64,000 nt of DNA from Flavisphingopyxis soli (GCF_007995095.1 NZ_VOPY01000001.1:459001-523000); one strand, 5' to 3'. Counted from the stretch's first letter, positions 24,889-33,749 are shown. Numbers and translations: made by a program. The notes: generated by a model not told the origin, from the sequence alone.

Positions 24889-25833
24889 CTATACGCCCAG
24901 CTCTTGGCGGACGTTGCGGGTATCTTTCCAGTGCTTGGCGAAGTCCTTGAGTTCGGCGTCGTCGGCGGGGAGGTCGACGTTGAGCGTCACGAGCTGGTCG
25001 CCGCGACCGCCGCCCTTCTTGCTGAAACCCTTGCCCTTGAGGCGCAGCGTCTTGCCGCTCGAGGTGCCCGCCGGCACGGTGACGAACACCGGATTATCGA
25101 CCGTCGGTACCTTGATCTTGTCGCCGCGCACCGCCTCGCCGAGCGTGATCGGCACGTCGAGGCGGATGTCGTCGCCGTCGCGGCGGAAGAAACGGTGGCC
25201 CTTGACCTCGAGCGTGACGATCGCGTCGCCATTGCCGCCGGGGCCCGCCTGGCCCTTGCCCGACAGGCGCATCTGCGTGCCGGTTTCGATCCCTGCGGGC
25301 AGCTTCAAATCGATCGTCTTGCCGTCGGCGAGCGTGATGCGCTGCGCGCTGAGTGTCGCCGCATCGATGAAATCGACCGCGAGGCGATAGGCAACGTTGG
25401 CGCCCTTGGGCGGCGGGACGTTGCGCTGCTGCTGCTGGCCGAAGCCGCCGCGCGAGCGGCCACCGCCGCCGCCGAACAGGCCCTCGAACAGGTCGCCGAG
25501 ATCGATATTCTCCTGTGAAAAGCCGCCGGGACCCGCGCCTTGCCCGCCCGGCTGGCCGCGAAACCCGCCGCCACCGCCGCCGCCGAAGCCGCCACCGAAG
25601 GGCGAGGTCGGATTGCCTTCGCCGTCGATCTCGCCGCGGTCGAAGCGCGCACGCTTGTCCTTGTCGGTGAGCAGGTCATACGCCTTGGTGACGTCGGAAA
25701 ACCGCTCCGACGCCTTGTCGTTGCCCTTGTTCTTGTCGGGATGCAGCTCCTTGGCGAGCGTGCGATAGGCCTTCTTGATCTCGGCCTCGCTCGCGGTGCG
25801 GGCCACGCCCAGCGTCGAATAGGGATCGGCCAT
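24889..25833 (-). CDS. DnaJ-family co-chaperone, CbpA type
   Basis: 314 residues. The J domain occupies residues 1-70 (DPYSTLGVART and the HPD motif in ELHPDKNKG) and stimulates DnaK ATPase. It is followed by a Gly/Phe-rich linker with runs of glycines (about residues 85-135) and then two beta-barrel substrate-binding domains. There is no CxxCxGxG zinc-finger region, which separates it from DnaJ proper and places it with the CbpA/class II proteins. ATG 25833 begins MADPYSTLG. It is the first gene of a minus-strand run leading to fabI and aroC and is divergent from pdxH. Confidence 0.92.
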   Translation of the reverse strand: MADPYSTLGVARTASEAEIKKAYRTLAKELHPDKNKGNDKASERFSDVTKAYDLLTDKDKRARFDRGEIDGEGNPTSPFGGGFGGGGGGGFRGQPGGQGAGPGGFSQENIDLGDLFEGLFGGGGGRSRGGFGQQQQRNVPPPKGANVAYRLAVDFIDAATLSAQRITLADGKTIDLKLPAGIETGTQMRLSGKGQAGPGGNGDAIVTLEVKGHRFFRRDGDDIRLDVPITLGEAVRGDKIKVPTVDNPVFVTVPAGTSSGKTLRLKGKGFSKKGGGRGDQLVTLNVDLPADDAELKDFAKHWKDTRNVRQELGV

Positions 25834-25996
25834 GAAATTCCTGTTTGCCTGTCGCTTCGGTCGCGGCGCCTGGCGCGCCAGTATGTGGCCCAGCATGTGG
25901 GGGAGCGGCGGCAAAGGTCAAGCGCGTTGATCATCGCCGAGTGTGGCGCAGCGCGGCCTCGACGCTGGCGCAATGACATCCTAGAAGGCGCACATC

Positions 25997-26587
25997 ATGA
26001 CCGCAGCCCCCGCTTCAGACCCCTTCGCCCTGTTCGCCGACTGGTACGCAGAGGCGCGCGCACACGAACCCAACGACGCCAATGCCATGGCGCTGGCGAC
26101 CGCCGATGCCGACGGGCGACCGTCGCTTCGCATGGTGCTGCTCAAGGGCCATGACCGCGACGGTTTCGTCTTTTATACCAACCTGGGCAGCCGCAAGGCG
26201 GGCGATCTCGCCCAAAATGCCCAGGCCGCGCTGCTGTTCCACTGGAAATCGCTGCGCCGCCAGATCCGTATCGAAGGGCCGGTCGGCCGCGTCGCCGATG
26301 CCGAGGCCGACGCCTATTTCGCATCGCGCAGCCGCGATTCGCAGCTTGGCGCCTGGGCGTCGGAGCAGTCGCGCCCGCTCGCCGACCGCGCGACCTTCGA
26401 AGCGCGCTTTGCCGAGATGGAGACGCGTTTTGCCGGCGGCGACGTGCCGCGTCCGCCGGGCTGGTCGGGCTTTCGCGTGACGCCCGAGCGCATCGAGTTC
26501 TGGGCCGACCGGCCGCACCGGCTGCACGAACGCTGGCTCTATCGCCGCGCGGGCGATGGCTGGACCGCCGGGATGCTCTATCCGTGA
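25997..26587 (+). CDS. pdxH: Pyridoxamine/pyridoxine 5'-phosphate oxidase
   Basis: A 196-residue FMN flavoenzyme that forms pyridoxal 5'-phosphate in vitamin B6 synthesis and salvage. Family features are [71 protein letters not shown] and the C-terminal substrate-binding [13 protein letters not shown] 25997 follows a short 163-base divergent intergenic region shared with the cbpA-like gene. Its TGA overlaps the GTG start of the next gene. Confidence 0.95.
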   Translation: MTAAPASDPFALFADWYAEARAHEPNDANAMALATADADGRPSLRMVLLKGHDRDGFVFYTNLGSRKAGDLAQNAQAALLFHWKSLRRQIRIEGPVGRVADAEADAYFASRSRDSQLGAWASEQSRPLADRATFEARFAEMETRFAGGDVPRPPGWSGFRVTPERIEFWADRPHRLHERWLYRRAGDGWTAGMLYP

Positions 26588-27549
26588 GCGGCGCACACGC
26601 CCATGCGCACGCGCATACCAAGGGTCATTCGGGCCTGAACCAGCGCGCCGCGCTCGCCAGCGTGTCGGTTGCGCTGATGTTGCTCGTGCTCAAGTCGTGG
26701 GCCTCGTGGCAGACCGGGTCGGTCGCCATGCTCGGCAGCCTCGCCGATACCGGGCTCGACCTGTTCGCCTCGCTCGTCACGCTCTATGCCGTCCGGCTTG
26801 CCGGCATGCCCGCCGACGAGGATCACCGCTTCGGCCACGGCAAGGCCGAAGCGCTCGGCGCATTGTTCCAGGTCGTCCTCATCTCGCTGTCGGCAATCGG
26901 CATCGGCTGGCGCGCGATCGACCGGCTGATTTCGGGCGAGGCGACCGCGCAGGCCGAGCTCGGCATCGGCGTATCGGTCGTCGCGATCGTCGCGACGGTC
27001 GCCCTGCTCGCCTATCAGCGCGTCGTCATCCGCCGCACCGGCTCGATCGCGATCGAGGCCGACCATGTCCATTACCAGAGCGACCTGCTGCTCAACGCCG
27101 GGGTTATCGTCGCCTTGGTGCTCGAACAGCTCGTCGGGCTGCGCGGCGCCGACCCGGCGATCGGCATCGTCATCGCGCTGTGGCTGGCGTTCGGCGCGTG
27201 GCGCGCATCGAGCCGCGCGATCGATCAGTTGATGGACAAGGAGTGGCCCGAGGAGCGCCGCCGCAAGTTCGTCGAGGTTGCAAGCCGCTTTTCCGAGCTT
27301 GAGAACCTCCACGACCTGCGCACGCGCACCAGCGGCCATCGCGATTTCGTCCAGTTCCACGTCTGGATGGACCCCGACCTCACCGTCCAGCAGTCGCACG
27401 ACATCATCGAACGGCTCGAAGACGAGCTCGCGCACGAATTCCCCGGCACCGAGGTGCTGATCCACATCGATCCGGCGGGCCATGTCGATGAACCCGACAA
27501 TCCGCTCGCCGAAGCCGACGAAATCGAAAAACTCGAGGACGCACCATGA
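26584..27549 (+). CDS. Cation diffusion facilitator (CDF) metal efflux protein
   Basis: 321 residues, starting with GTG and a His-rich tail [11 protein letters not shown] that may bind metal. The membrane part has six helices; the metal site residues lie in [13 protein letters not shown] (TM2) and the [12 protein letters not shown] loop, and the second pair in [17 protein letters not shown] (TM5, HxxxD). The C-terminal cytoplasmic ferredoxin-like domain (from about residue 215) includes [21 protein letters not shown]. It most resembles the FieF (Fe/Zn/Cd) branch. It is translationally coupled to pdxH and phzF. Confidence 0.93.
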   Translation: MSGAHAHAHAHTKGHSGLNQRAALASVSVALMLLVLKSWASWQTGSVAMLGSLADTGLDLFASLVTLYAVRLAGMPADEDHRFGHGKAEALGALFQVVLISLSAIGIGWRAIDRLISGEATAQAELGIGVSVVAIVATVALLAYQRVVIRRTGSIAIEADHVHYQSDLLLNAGVIVALVLEQLVGLRGADPAIGIVIALWLAFGAWRASSRAIDQLMDKEWPEERRRKFVEVASRFSELENLHDLRTRTSGHRDFVQFHVWMDPDLTVQQSHDIIERLEDELAHEFPGTEVLIHIDPAGHVDEPDNPLAEADEIEKLEDAP

Positions 27550-28346
27550 GCCAGACCATCATCCCGATCGTCCAGGTCGATGCCTTTGCCGACGCGCCGT
27601 TCGGCGGAAATCCCGCCGCGGTCATGCCGCTCGACGCGTGGCTCGACGACGATCTGCTGCAGGCCATCGCGGCGGAGAACAACCTCAGCGAAACCGCTTT
27701 CTACCTGCCCGACGCGACCGGCGAGGCCGATTTCGAGCTGCGCTGGTTCACCCCGACGGCCGAGGCCGCGATGTGCGGCCACGCGACGCTCGCCACCGGC
27801 CATGTCGTGCTGGGCCAGAGCGACGCCGACGCGGTGAGCTTTCGCACGCGCAAGGCGGGCGTGCTCCATGTTACGCGCAATGGTGACGGCTATGCGCTCG
27901 ACCTGCCGGTGACGCGCGTCGAACGGCGCGATAATGCCGCGCTGCTCGCCGCGCTGGGCTGCGACGGCGAAGTCTACGAATCAATCAGCGGCGCCGAAGA
28001 AACCGCGATCGTCCTCATCGACAGCGAGGCGGCACTGCGCGCGCTCACCCCCGACATGCGCGCGCTGGGCGCGATCGAGCTGATGGCGATCGTCACTGCG
28101 CCGGGCGAGGCGAGCGACATCGCCAGCCGCGTCTTCGTCCCCGCCTGGGGCATCGATGAAGACCCCGTCACCGGATCGGCGCACGCCACGCTGACGCCCT
28201 TCTGGGCCGAACGGCTCGGCCGCGACAGTTTCGCCGCGGTCCAGGCGAGCGCGCGCGGCGGCCGCATGACGTGTCGGTTGGCCGGCGACCGCGCGATCCT
28301 CGGTGGCCGCTGCGTTACCGTGATCGAAGGCGTGATGCGGCTTTGA
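27546..28346 (+). CDS. PhzF-family isomerase/epimerase
   Basis: 266 residues with the diaminopimelate-epimerase-like fold of PhzF proteins. The N-terminal VQVDAFADAPFGGNPAAVMPL, the catalytic Glu region AAENNLSETAFYLP, LRWFTPTAEAAMCGHATLATGHV and the C-terminal EDPVTGSAHATLTPFWAERLG are all diagnostic. True PhzF acts in phenazine synthesis, but no phenazine genes are present, so this belongs to the widespread family of unknown substrate. ATG 27546 overlaps the CDF stop, making the third gene of a coupled pdxH-CDF-phzF operon. Confidence 0.92.
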   Translation: MSQTIIPIVQVDAFADAPFGGNPAAVMPLDAWLDDDLLQAIAAENNLSETAFYLPDATGEADFELRWFTPTAEAAMCGHATLATGHVVLGQSDADAVSFRTRKAGVLHVTRNGDGYALDLPVTRVERRDNAALLAALGCDGEVYESISGAEETAIVLIDSEAALRALTPDMRALGAIELMAIVTAPGEASDIASRVFVPAWGIDEDPVTGSAHATLTPFWAERLGRDSFAAVQASARGGRMTCRLAGDRAILGGRCVTVIEGVMRL

Positions 28347-28372
28347 CGTGTTGAGCACATCTCGCGACGGGC

Positions 28373-28954
28373 ATGTTTGAAGGCAAAGCGTCTTCCCGCG
28401 CCGATTTGAAATCCGGAACGCTTTACGCTGTCGCTGGTGAGGCACAGTGGATTTATTATGGGCAGGTGACCACCGATAAGCGCGTCGGTTTCTTTCGACG
28501 CCGCGATCGGGATGTAGCCTCGACGACAGATATTCTGTCGACACCACCGATGGCCGTCATAGGTGTCGGTTACTCGTCGATCACGCGAGCGATGCGCTCG
28601 GGATCCTGGTCGAAACTCGGTCGGTTTGAGCTGATCCGTTCCCTCAAAGAACCTTGGCCGATGGTTCAATGGCCCGTGGGAACGCTGATCGTGAGCGTGT
28701 CAGATAGTGACGCGCAATACGATACGCGGATCGAAGACCCGGCCATCCAAAATATGGAAATCGCCGCGATCTGGGACGCCGAGCAAGACATCCCCGCAAG
28801 GCTGACCGCCGACTTCGGGAAAGAGGAAGCGGCCTGGCAGATTGGCGGGCCCGTTTGGCGCGAGCGCCGGGTTAGAGAGGAATACGCCCGGCGGTTTCCC
28901 GAGGCTCCCTGGCACCAACTGCCACCTGATTGGGTTCAGACGACTTTCTCCTAA
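28373..28954 (+). CDS. Hypothetical protein, possibly Imm26-like immunity protein
   Basis: 193 residues, cytosolic, no signal or membrane segment. The opening (LKSGTLYAVAGEAQWIYYGQVTTDKRVGFFRRRDRD) resembles the first strands of the Imm26 immunity family, which protects against polymorphic toxins. The centre is VIGVGYSSITRAMRSGSWSKLGRF and the C-terminus is rich in Trp, Arg and Pro. Codon choice and GC are less extreme than in neighbouring genes, suggesting transfer. No toxin gene is adjacent. It starts 26 bases after phzF and is followed by a strong hairpin. The family assignment is by pattern only and may be wrong; the gene itself looks real. Confidence 0.5.
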   Translation: MFEGKASSRADLKSGTLYAVAGEAQWIYYGQVTTDKRVGFFRRRDRDVASTTDILSTPPMAVIGVGYSSITRAMRSGSWSKLGRFELIRSLKEPWPMVQWPVGTLIVSVSDSDAQYDTRIEDPAIQNMEIAAIWDAEQDIPARLTADFGKEEAAWQIGGPVWRERRVREEYARRFPEAPWHQLPPDWVQTTFS

Positions 28955-29041
28955 TCGGTCGCAAATTGGCCTCAATCTCCCGGTTAGCGCCGAGCGGCGC
29001 AGTCGGTTGCTGGCTGGGCAGTTGCGGTACCCAAATGACCG

Positions 29042-29067
29042 CGCCGAGCGGCCTGGTCCGCTCGGCG
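29042..29067 (+). terminator. Hairpin downstream of the Imm26-like gene
   Basis: A perfect 10-base stem, CGCCGAGCGG and CCGCTCGGCG, with a 6-base loop (CCTGGT) is followed by TTCTATTTC. It lies in the 224-base region between the convergent Imm26-like and PilZ genes and would end transcription from the left. A partial copy of the left arm (GCGCCGAGCGGCGC) occurs about 55 bases earlier. Nothing else was seen in the gap. Confidence 0.6.
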
Positions 29068-29178
29068 TTCTATTTCATCGCCGCACGCGGCAAGCCGGGC
29101 GGGGGCGACGTGCAGCGCGGGGCGTCGATATCGCCAATTGGCTTGCCCGCGGATCCTGCCCTCCCGCTGGCGCTGCCG

Positions 29179-29922
29179 TCATAATTCGCCCCTGGCGCGT
29201 TGCGCGCGGCGCACGTCTGCGATGAAGGCGGATGCCAGGTTGGCCTCTCCGACAATGTCTTCGGCGACCGACAGCTTCAACGGCTTGGAGAACATGACGC
29301 CGCACTGTAGCCCGCAGGTCCAGCGGACATGGCCACCGATCGGCAGCAGGTCGGGAAATTCGATCATCAGCGCCTGGCCGGTCTGGATCAGGTTGCGATG
29401 GCCTTTGCGCAGATGCTCGTGCGTCGCCATCATCAGCCCGCCGACCGCGATGTTGCCGACGGTCACATCGATCCGGTTGTGGTCGAAATAGGAGATCGCC
29501 GCTCGGTTGAGCGCCATCCGCGGGGCGCGCTGGGTGCGCACGCGGCGGCTGAAGCTGATCAGGCCCTGGAGGATGTCTTCCGAGAGCGGCCGGGCGAACC
29601 GAACACCGAACGCATCGTTCCGCCGCCAGCTTACTGTGCCCAGGAATAGCGGGAAGCCCTGCGTCTCGATCGCGACCTGCTCGCCGGTATTGACGAGCGC
29701 GCCGGGCGAAACCACCCGCATGCCGGTCGCCGACAGATCGAGGATCTGACAATCGTGCTCCGACGCCGGCAGCCGCAGCCGCGAGACAATGTCGGCGTCG
29801 TGGCGTTCGGCCGCACGCCGGTCATGGCCCGCTTTGTTGCCGATGCCGGGCAAGCCGGTGCCGTCCAGGATAGGGCGCCCGGCATCCCCCCCTGCGTCCG
29901 GCGGCGATCCGGGCCACGTCAT
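29179..29922 (-). CDS. PilZ-domain protein
   Basis: 247 residues. A PilZ domain occupies about residues 34-125, with the c-di-GMP-binding start DRRAAERHDAD (RxxxR-like) and the LDLSATGMRV strand (D/NxSxxG motif). A second PilZ-like repeat follows, RMALNRAAISYFDHNRI and GNIAVGGLMMA, but with weaker motifs, so the second domain may be degenerate. It is likely a cytosolic c-di-GMP receptor affecting motility or envelope behaviour. The first 33 residues are low-complexity Gly/Pro. The start at ATG 29922 has no obvious ribosome site. Confidence 0.8.
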   Translation of the reverse strand: MTWPGSPPDAGGDAGRPILDGTGLPGIGNKAGHDRRAAERHDADIVSRLRLPASEHDCQILDLSATGMRVVSPGALVNTGEQVAIETQGFPLFLGTVSWRRNDAFGVRFARPLSEDILQGLISFSRRVRTQRAPRMALNRAAISYFDHNRIDVTVGNIAVGGLMMATHEHLRKGHRNLIQTGQALMIEFPDLLPIGGHVRWTCGLQCGVMFSKPLKLSVAEDIVGEANLASAFIADVRRAQRARGEL

Positions 29923-30009
29923 GTCTGGGGTGATGGTAATGTGTCGGGCCTCCTGCTTCCCCTCTGTGGACGGTTAGGGTCCGGTTTTTATTAAGGGAAA
30001 TCGGACGGC

Positions 30010-30315
30010 CTATGTCGCTTTCTTGTCGATCAGCACCGCCTGTTGCCACGCGCTCGGCGGTTTGTCGGTGCGGTGGATGCAGCCCGCCCAGCAGCATGGG
30101 CGCTTCTTGCCCTCGTGCAGTTCGTCGCACGTTCGCGCGATCCGCCGCGCGCGCGTTTTGTCCTGCTTGGCATCGTCGACCCAGCAGATGAACTCGTTGC
30201 GGCCGAGCGGGGTCAGGCCTTGCCACAGCGCAAGCGTGTCGCGATCTGCCGAAACCGCCGCTTGCATGTCGGCGCCCGCCGTGTGGACGGTTCCGTGCAG
30301 GAACCCGTCGGTCAC
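30010..30315 (-). CDS. YdeI/OmpD-associated-like small protein
   Basis: A 101-residue protein starting at GTG 30315, whose first bases overlap the TGA of the serine hydrolase gene. The C-terminal half reads ALWQGLTPLGRNEFICWVDDAKQDKTRARRI followed by CDELHEGKKRP, the pattern of the YdeI/OmdA family (W..L.P..R.E...WI..AK...TR..RI). Some relatives protect against bacteriocins or antimicrobial peptides in enterics; function here is unknown. Four cysteines cluster around RPCCWAGC, which is unusual for the family. Confidence 0.7.
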   Translation of the reverse strand: MTDGFLHGTVHTAGADMQAAVSADRDTLALWQGLTPLGRNEFICWVDDAKQDKTRARRIARTCDELHEGKKRPCCWAGCIHRTDKPPSAWQQAVLIDKKAT

Positions 30316-31463
30316 AGCGTGTTGGTGAGGTCGCGGATCGCGTCGCGGACGTGCGGGATCTGATCCTTGGTCGAGATGCCGAGCCGAACGATCGTCAGCC
30401 GCCGCGAGGGGGAAACCACGACATATTGCCCCTGGTGGCCGAGCATCGCGAAAATGTCCGACGGGCCTTCGCCGGGCCACAGCGCCTTGCCCGATCCCGG
30501 CGGGCGCGGCTTGTTGAGCCACAGATGCCCGCCATAGCCGGCGTCGGTCGGCGCGCTCGTCTGCATGAAATCGACCCAGCTGTGCGGCAGCAGGCGCGTG
30601 CCCTTGCCATCGGCGCCGGTAAAGCCGTCGTTGCGCAGCAGCTCGCCGATGCGGGCAAAATCGCGCGCGGTGGCGTGCATGATCGATCCGCCGATCATCG
30701 TGCCGGCGGCGTCGAATTCGGGGGTCAGGCTGGCGATCCCGGCGGGCTGCATCAGTCGCCCGTTAAGATAGCGCAGCATCGCGTCGCGCCGTGCGGTCGG
30801 GTCGCGGCTCGGGGTCAGTGCACGCGCCAATATGTCGGCGACGATGACGCTCGTCGCGCTCGAATAATTGTACACTTCGTCGGGCTGCGCGGCGAGCGGC
30901 TGCCCCTCGGCATAGGCCGCCATGTCGGCCGACCCGCCGAGGAACAGCATCCGCACGGTATCGCTGTCGTAAACCGGGTCGCCCTCCTCGACATGCTGGA
31001 TGCCCGACGACATGTGGAGCAGGTTGCGCAGCGTGATCGCACCGCGCGGGTCGCCCGGACGTTGCCAGGCGGGGATCGGCACCGGGGCATCGAGCGACAA
31101 TTTGCCGTCGGCGACCATCATGCCCGCCAGGATCGCGGTGACCGTCTTGGCCATCGACCAGCTGATCAGCTTGCTGTCGGGGCCGAAGCCGGGCGCATAG
31201 CGTTCGATGATCGGCTTGCCGTCCTGCAGGACGAGCAGCGCGCGCGTCTCGCCCATGTCGTCGCCGGCAAACAGCGCATCGACGGTGCGCGTTACCGCCG
31301 CGCGGTCGCGATCGGCGGGAATCGCCATCAGCGGCGCGGTCTGTGTCGATGTCGGCGCCTCGACGCTGGTGACGGAGCGGGGCACCGCGAGCGCCGTGGT
31401 GGCGAGCGTGGCGGCGATTGCGGCAAGGCCGAGGCTTGCCAGCGCGATCGATTTGTTCTTCAT
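30312..31463 (-). CDS. Serine hydrolase, class C beta-lactamase fold
   Basis: 383 residues with an N-terminal signal peptide (MKNKSIALASLGLAAIAATLATTALA), so exported to the periplasm. The nucleophile motif SxxK is SWSMAKT, the second motif YxN/S is YNYSSAT, and a late HQGQY replaces the KTG-like third motif, as in 6-aminohexanoate-dimer hydrolase and esterase relatives. It is probably an esterase, amidase or peptidase rather than a resistance enzyme. The start codon lies only 7 bases from the start of the divergent gene on the plus strand. Confidence 0.85.
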   Translation of the reverse strand: MKNKSIALASLGLAAIAATLATTALAVPRSVTSVEAPTSTQTAPLMAIPADRDRAAVTRTVDALFAGDDMGETRALLVLQDGKPIIERYAPGFGPDSKLISWSMAKTVTAILAGMMVADGKLSLDAPVPIPAWQRPGDPRGAITLRNLLHMSSGIQHVEEGDPVYDSDTVRMLFLGGSADMAAYAEGQPLAAQPDEVYNYSSATSVIVADILARALTPSRDPTARRDAMLRYLNGRLMQPAGIASLTPEFDAAGTMIGGSIMHATARDFARIGELLRNDGFTGADGKGTRLLPHSWVDFMQTSAPTDAGYGGHLWLNKPRPPGSGKALWPGEGPSDIFAMLGHQGQYVVVSPSRRLTIVRLGISTKDQIPHVRDAIRDLTNTL

Positions 31464-31470
31464 GGGGGTG

Positions 31471-31824
31471 ATGGATAGCAAGCAACCGCCCGCCGCAACA
31501 GGTACGAAACCGATTCCCCGCTGGAAAATCGTCACGCTCGCGATTCTCGCGCTGCTGATCGCGCTGATCGTGTGGCAATATCCCGGCCTGAAGGCGCAGG
31601 CCGAGGCGGGCAGTGCCTATGGCGCGCGCGTCGGCTGTTCGTGCCGCTATGTCGAGAATCGCGAACTCGGCAATTGCGAGAGCGATTTCGAGCCGGGCAT
31701 GGCGATGGTCAGCCTCTCGGACGATCCCGAGACACGCACCGTCACCGCTTCGGTGCCGTTGCTCGGCAGCGCCAGCGCGCATTATGCCGGCCTGTCGGGC
31801 TGCATCCTCGACCGCGAGGACTGA
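31471..31824 (+). CDS. Membrane-anchored small hypothetical protein
   Basis: 117 residues starting at ATG 31471, with GGGGG three bases upstream. A single membrane anchor (about residues 20-37, TLAILALLIALIVW) is followed by a periplasmic domain with cysteines in GCSCRYVENRELGNC and a final GCILDRE, so disulfides are likely. The central SLSDDPETRTVTASVPLLGSASAHY reads like an interaction or enzyme-substrate segment. I recognise no family. The gene is divergent from the serine hydrolase with almost no space between the starts; they may act together outside the membrane. Confidence 0.65.
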   Translation: MDSKQPPAATGTKPIPRWKIVTLAILALLIALIVWQYPGLKAQAEAGSAYGARVGCSCRYVENRELGNCESDFEPGMAMVSLSDDPETRTVTASVPLLGSASAHYAGLSGCILDRED

Positions 31825-31839
31825 GCGGAAGGGCTTCGC

Positions 31840-32949
31840 CTAAGCCGCTACGGCCAGCTCGGCGGCCTGGGTCGCGACGATCCAGCCGCCGCCGCAGACG
31901 CGCGTGCCATCGTAGATCACCGCCGCCTGTCCGGGCGAAACGCCGTATTCGGACGATTCGAACACCAGCCGGTCGCCGACCAGCTGCGCGGGCACCGGCT
32001 TGGCGAGCGAGCGCACCTTGGCGGTAATCGGCCCGGTCGGCGCGGCGCCGATCCAGTTGATGTCGGCGATCTGCGCGGCGACGACCGCAAGCGCGCGCTT
32101 CGGCCCGACGACGACGCGGCGGCTTTCCGCCTCGATCCGCACGACATAGAGCGGTTCGGCCTGGCCGCCGATGTCGAGTCCCTTGCGCTGGCCGACGGTG
32201 AAATGGACGATGCCGCGATGCTGTCCGAGCACGCGCCCGTCGAGCGCGACGATGTCGCCGCCCTCGGCCGCTTCGGGCCGGACCTTCTTGACGATGCTGG
32301 CATAGTCGCCGTTCGGTACGAAGCAGATGTCCTGGCTGTCGGGCTTGGCCGCGACCGCGAGGCCCATTTCGGCGGCGAGCTCACGCACGCGCGACTTGGG
32401 CAGGCCGCCCAAGGGAAAGCGCAGGTAATCCAGCTGGTCGTCGGTCGTCGCGAAGAGGAAATAGCTCTGGTCGCGCGCCGGGTCGATCGCGCGGTGGAGT
32501 TCGGCGCCCTGTTCGCCGACGATCCGCTGGACATAATGTCCGGTGGCGAGGCAATCGGCATCCATCGAGCGGGCAAAGGCGAGCAGGTCGGTGAACTTGA
32601 CCCCCATGTTGCACTTCACACACGGGATCGGCGTGCGTCCGGCGAGATATTCGTCGGCGAAATCGTCGATCACCGACGCGCGGAAATCGCTTTCCTTGTC
32701 GATCACGTAATGCGCGATGCCGAGCCGTTCGGCGACCGCGCGCGCGTCGCGGATGTCCTGCCCGGCGCAACAGCTGCCCGTCCGGCCGACCGCTTCGCCA
32801 TGGTCGTAGAGCTGCAGCGTGATGCCGATGACTTCGGCGTCGGTGCGCGCGGCAAGGCCGGCAACGACGCTCGAATCGACGCCGCCCGACATCGCGACGA
32901 CGATACGGTTGCGCCCGGTGCGGGCGGGAAGGTCGAACGGATTTTCCAT
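31840..32949 (-). CDS. mnmA: tRNA-specific 2-thiouridylase
   Basis: 369 residues. MnmA thiolates U34 of tRNA-Lys, -Glu and -Gln using ATP and a relayed persulfide. The PP-loop is [14 protein letters not shown], the first catalytic Cys lies in [14 protein letters not shown] and the second in [13 protein letters not shown], both conserved. [16 protein letters not shown] marks the central domain and the C-terminal beta-barrel ends in [20 protein letters not shown]. Start and length are typical. It converges on the small membrane-anchored gene. Confidence 0.95.
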   Translation of the reverse strand: MENPFDLPARTGRNRIVVAMSGGVDSSVVAGLAARTDAEVIGITLQLYDHGEAVGRTGSCCAGQDIRDARAVAERLGIAHYVIDKESDFRASVIDDFADEYLAGRTPIPCVKCNMGVKFTDLLAFARSMDADCLATGHYVQRIVGEQGAELHRAIDPARDQSYFLFATTDDQLDYLRFPLGGLPKSRVRELAAEMGLAVAAKPDSQDICFVPNGDYASIVKKVRPEAAEGGDIVALDGRVLGQHRGIVHFTVGQRKGLDIGGQAEPLYVVRIEAESRRVVVGPKRALAVVAAQIADINWIGAAPTGPITAKVRSLAKPVPAQLVGDRLVFESSEYGVSPGQAAVIYDGTRVCGGGWIVATQAAELAVAA

Positions 32950-33005
32950 GATTGTCGCCCCATAGCTGGGAATTGCGGCGATTTCCAGCGTCGCGAAGCC
33001 TGCGG

Positions 33006-33020
33006 TTAACCTGCGCTAAC
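33006..33020. promoter_or_regulatory. TTAACC-type CtrA-like half-site upstream of the sciP operon
   Basis: TTAA followed seven bases later by TAAC resembles a degraded CtrA box (TTAA-N7-TTAA). Two more TTAACC half-sites occur inside the first gene at 33278-33283 and 33365-33370, the last one 80 bases before sciP. CtrA control of sciP is known in Caulobacter, so the position is meaningful, but the match is partial. Confidence 0.3.
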
Positions 33021-33078
33021 CAGATGTGAAGAGCGCATTTACTCCCTCTACACCCTTGGCGCGTAGAGCGGGGAGGCG

Positions 33079-33453
33079 ATGAACGAATCCCTCTTCACCC
33101 ATGGCGCCTTCGATAGCGCACGGCCACTCGCCAGACCCGATTTCGAGGTGATGATGACGCTCGCCTCATTGCGTCAGGTCAATTCGCCGACTGCGCGGCT
33201 GGCGATGGCGGGGACGCATGGGGGTGCCGACGACACGATCTGCGCGCTGACGATTCTTGCCGGCCTGGCCAGATCGCTTAACCGCGATGGAACCGCGTCG
33301 TTCTATGACCTGTCGCATCTCGCGGCGAACGACGGCTGGCCGCTTCCGAGGTCTGAACGCGCCGTTAACCTTGGGATTTCAACCTATGTTCAGTCCCTCG
33401 TCCTAAACGCAACTGACCGGCCCGAACTTACGGAAGTTTTTGAAGACAAATGA
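33079..33453 (+). CDS. Unknown protein encoded just upstream of sciP
   Basis: 124 residues, cytosolic, no membrane segment. ATG 33079 has a strong GGGAGG ribosome site five bases upstream. Visible stretches are FEVMMTLASLRQVNSPTARLAMAG, DDTICALTILAGLARSLNRDG and NLGISTYVQSLVLNATDRPE. The TGA overlaps the ATG of sciP, so the two products are coupled. I do not recognise a family. Coupling to a cell-cycle regulator suggests, but does not show, a linked role. Confidence 0.65.
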   Translation: MNESLFTHGAFDSARPLARPDFEVMMTLASLRQVNSPTARLAMAGTHGGADDTICALTILAGLARSLNRDGTASFYDLSHLAANDGWPLPRSERAVNLGISTYVQSLVLNATDRPELTEVFEDK

Positions 33454-33749
33454 TAGAGAATCAGAAAATCAGGCCCGCGCAGGTCGTCGGTCCCCTCGGG
33501 GAACCGCTGACCGTCGATTCGCTGCCGCCGCCCGAAACGACCCGCTGGGTCGTGCGGCGCAAGGCAGAGGTCGTCGCTGCGGTCAACGGCGGGTTGCTCA
33601 GCGTCGACGACGTGTGCGACCGTTATGGCCTGACGACCGAGGAATTCGCCGGCTGGCAGCGGGCGATCGATCGCTCGGGCATGCCCGGTCTTCGCGTCAC
33701 CCGAATCCAGCATTATCGCGACCTTTACGAACGCCAGCAGAAATACTGA
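33450..33749 (+). CDS. sciP: CtrA inhibitor SciP (DUF1153)
   Basis: 99 residues. The DUF1153 core PPPETTRWVVRRKAEVVAAVNGGLLSVDDVCDRYGLTTEEFAGWQRAIDRSG is a helix-turn-helix fold known from Caulobacter SciP, which binds CtrA and blocks its activation of flagellar and division genes in G1. Length matches. ATG 33450 overlaps the upstream gene's stop. An intrinsic terminator follows at 33807. The homology is strong; the exact CtrA role in sphingomonads is inferred from the family. Confidence 0.93.
   Translation: MIENQKIRPAQVVGPLGEPLTVDSLPPPETTRWVVRRKAEVVAAVNGGLLSVDDVCDRYGLTTEEFAGWQRAIDRSGMPGLRVTRIQHYRDLYERQQKY

Noticed and set aside
24889-25833. Interpretation of the J-domain gene as dnaJ itself
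   Set aside because: The CxxCxGxG zinc-finger repeats are absent and no dnaK is adjacent, so it is a CbpA-type protein.
26615-27480. Long antisense frames over the CDF transporter, and similar long frames opposite many genes
   Set aside because: High-GC codon bias leaves antisense frames open; their translations are Arg/Ala/Asp-rich without domain signals.
27546-28346. Phenazine biosynthesis locus suggested by phzF
   Set aside because: No phzA/B/D/E/G genes surround it; PhzF-like proteins are widespread outside phenazine pathways.
28987-29178. Short frames on both strands between the Imm26-like and PilZ genes
   Set aside because: They lack ribosome sites and conserved-looking content; the region is better explained by a terminator hairpin and its partial repeat.
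30312-31463. Beta-lactamase resistance gene
   Set aside because: The SxxK and Y-x-N-like motifs are present but the third motif is HQG rather than KTG, as in esterase and amide hydrolase relatives.
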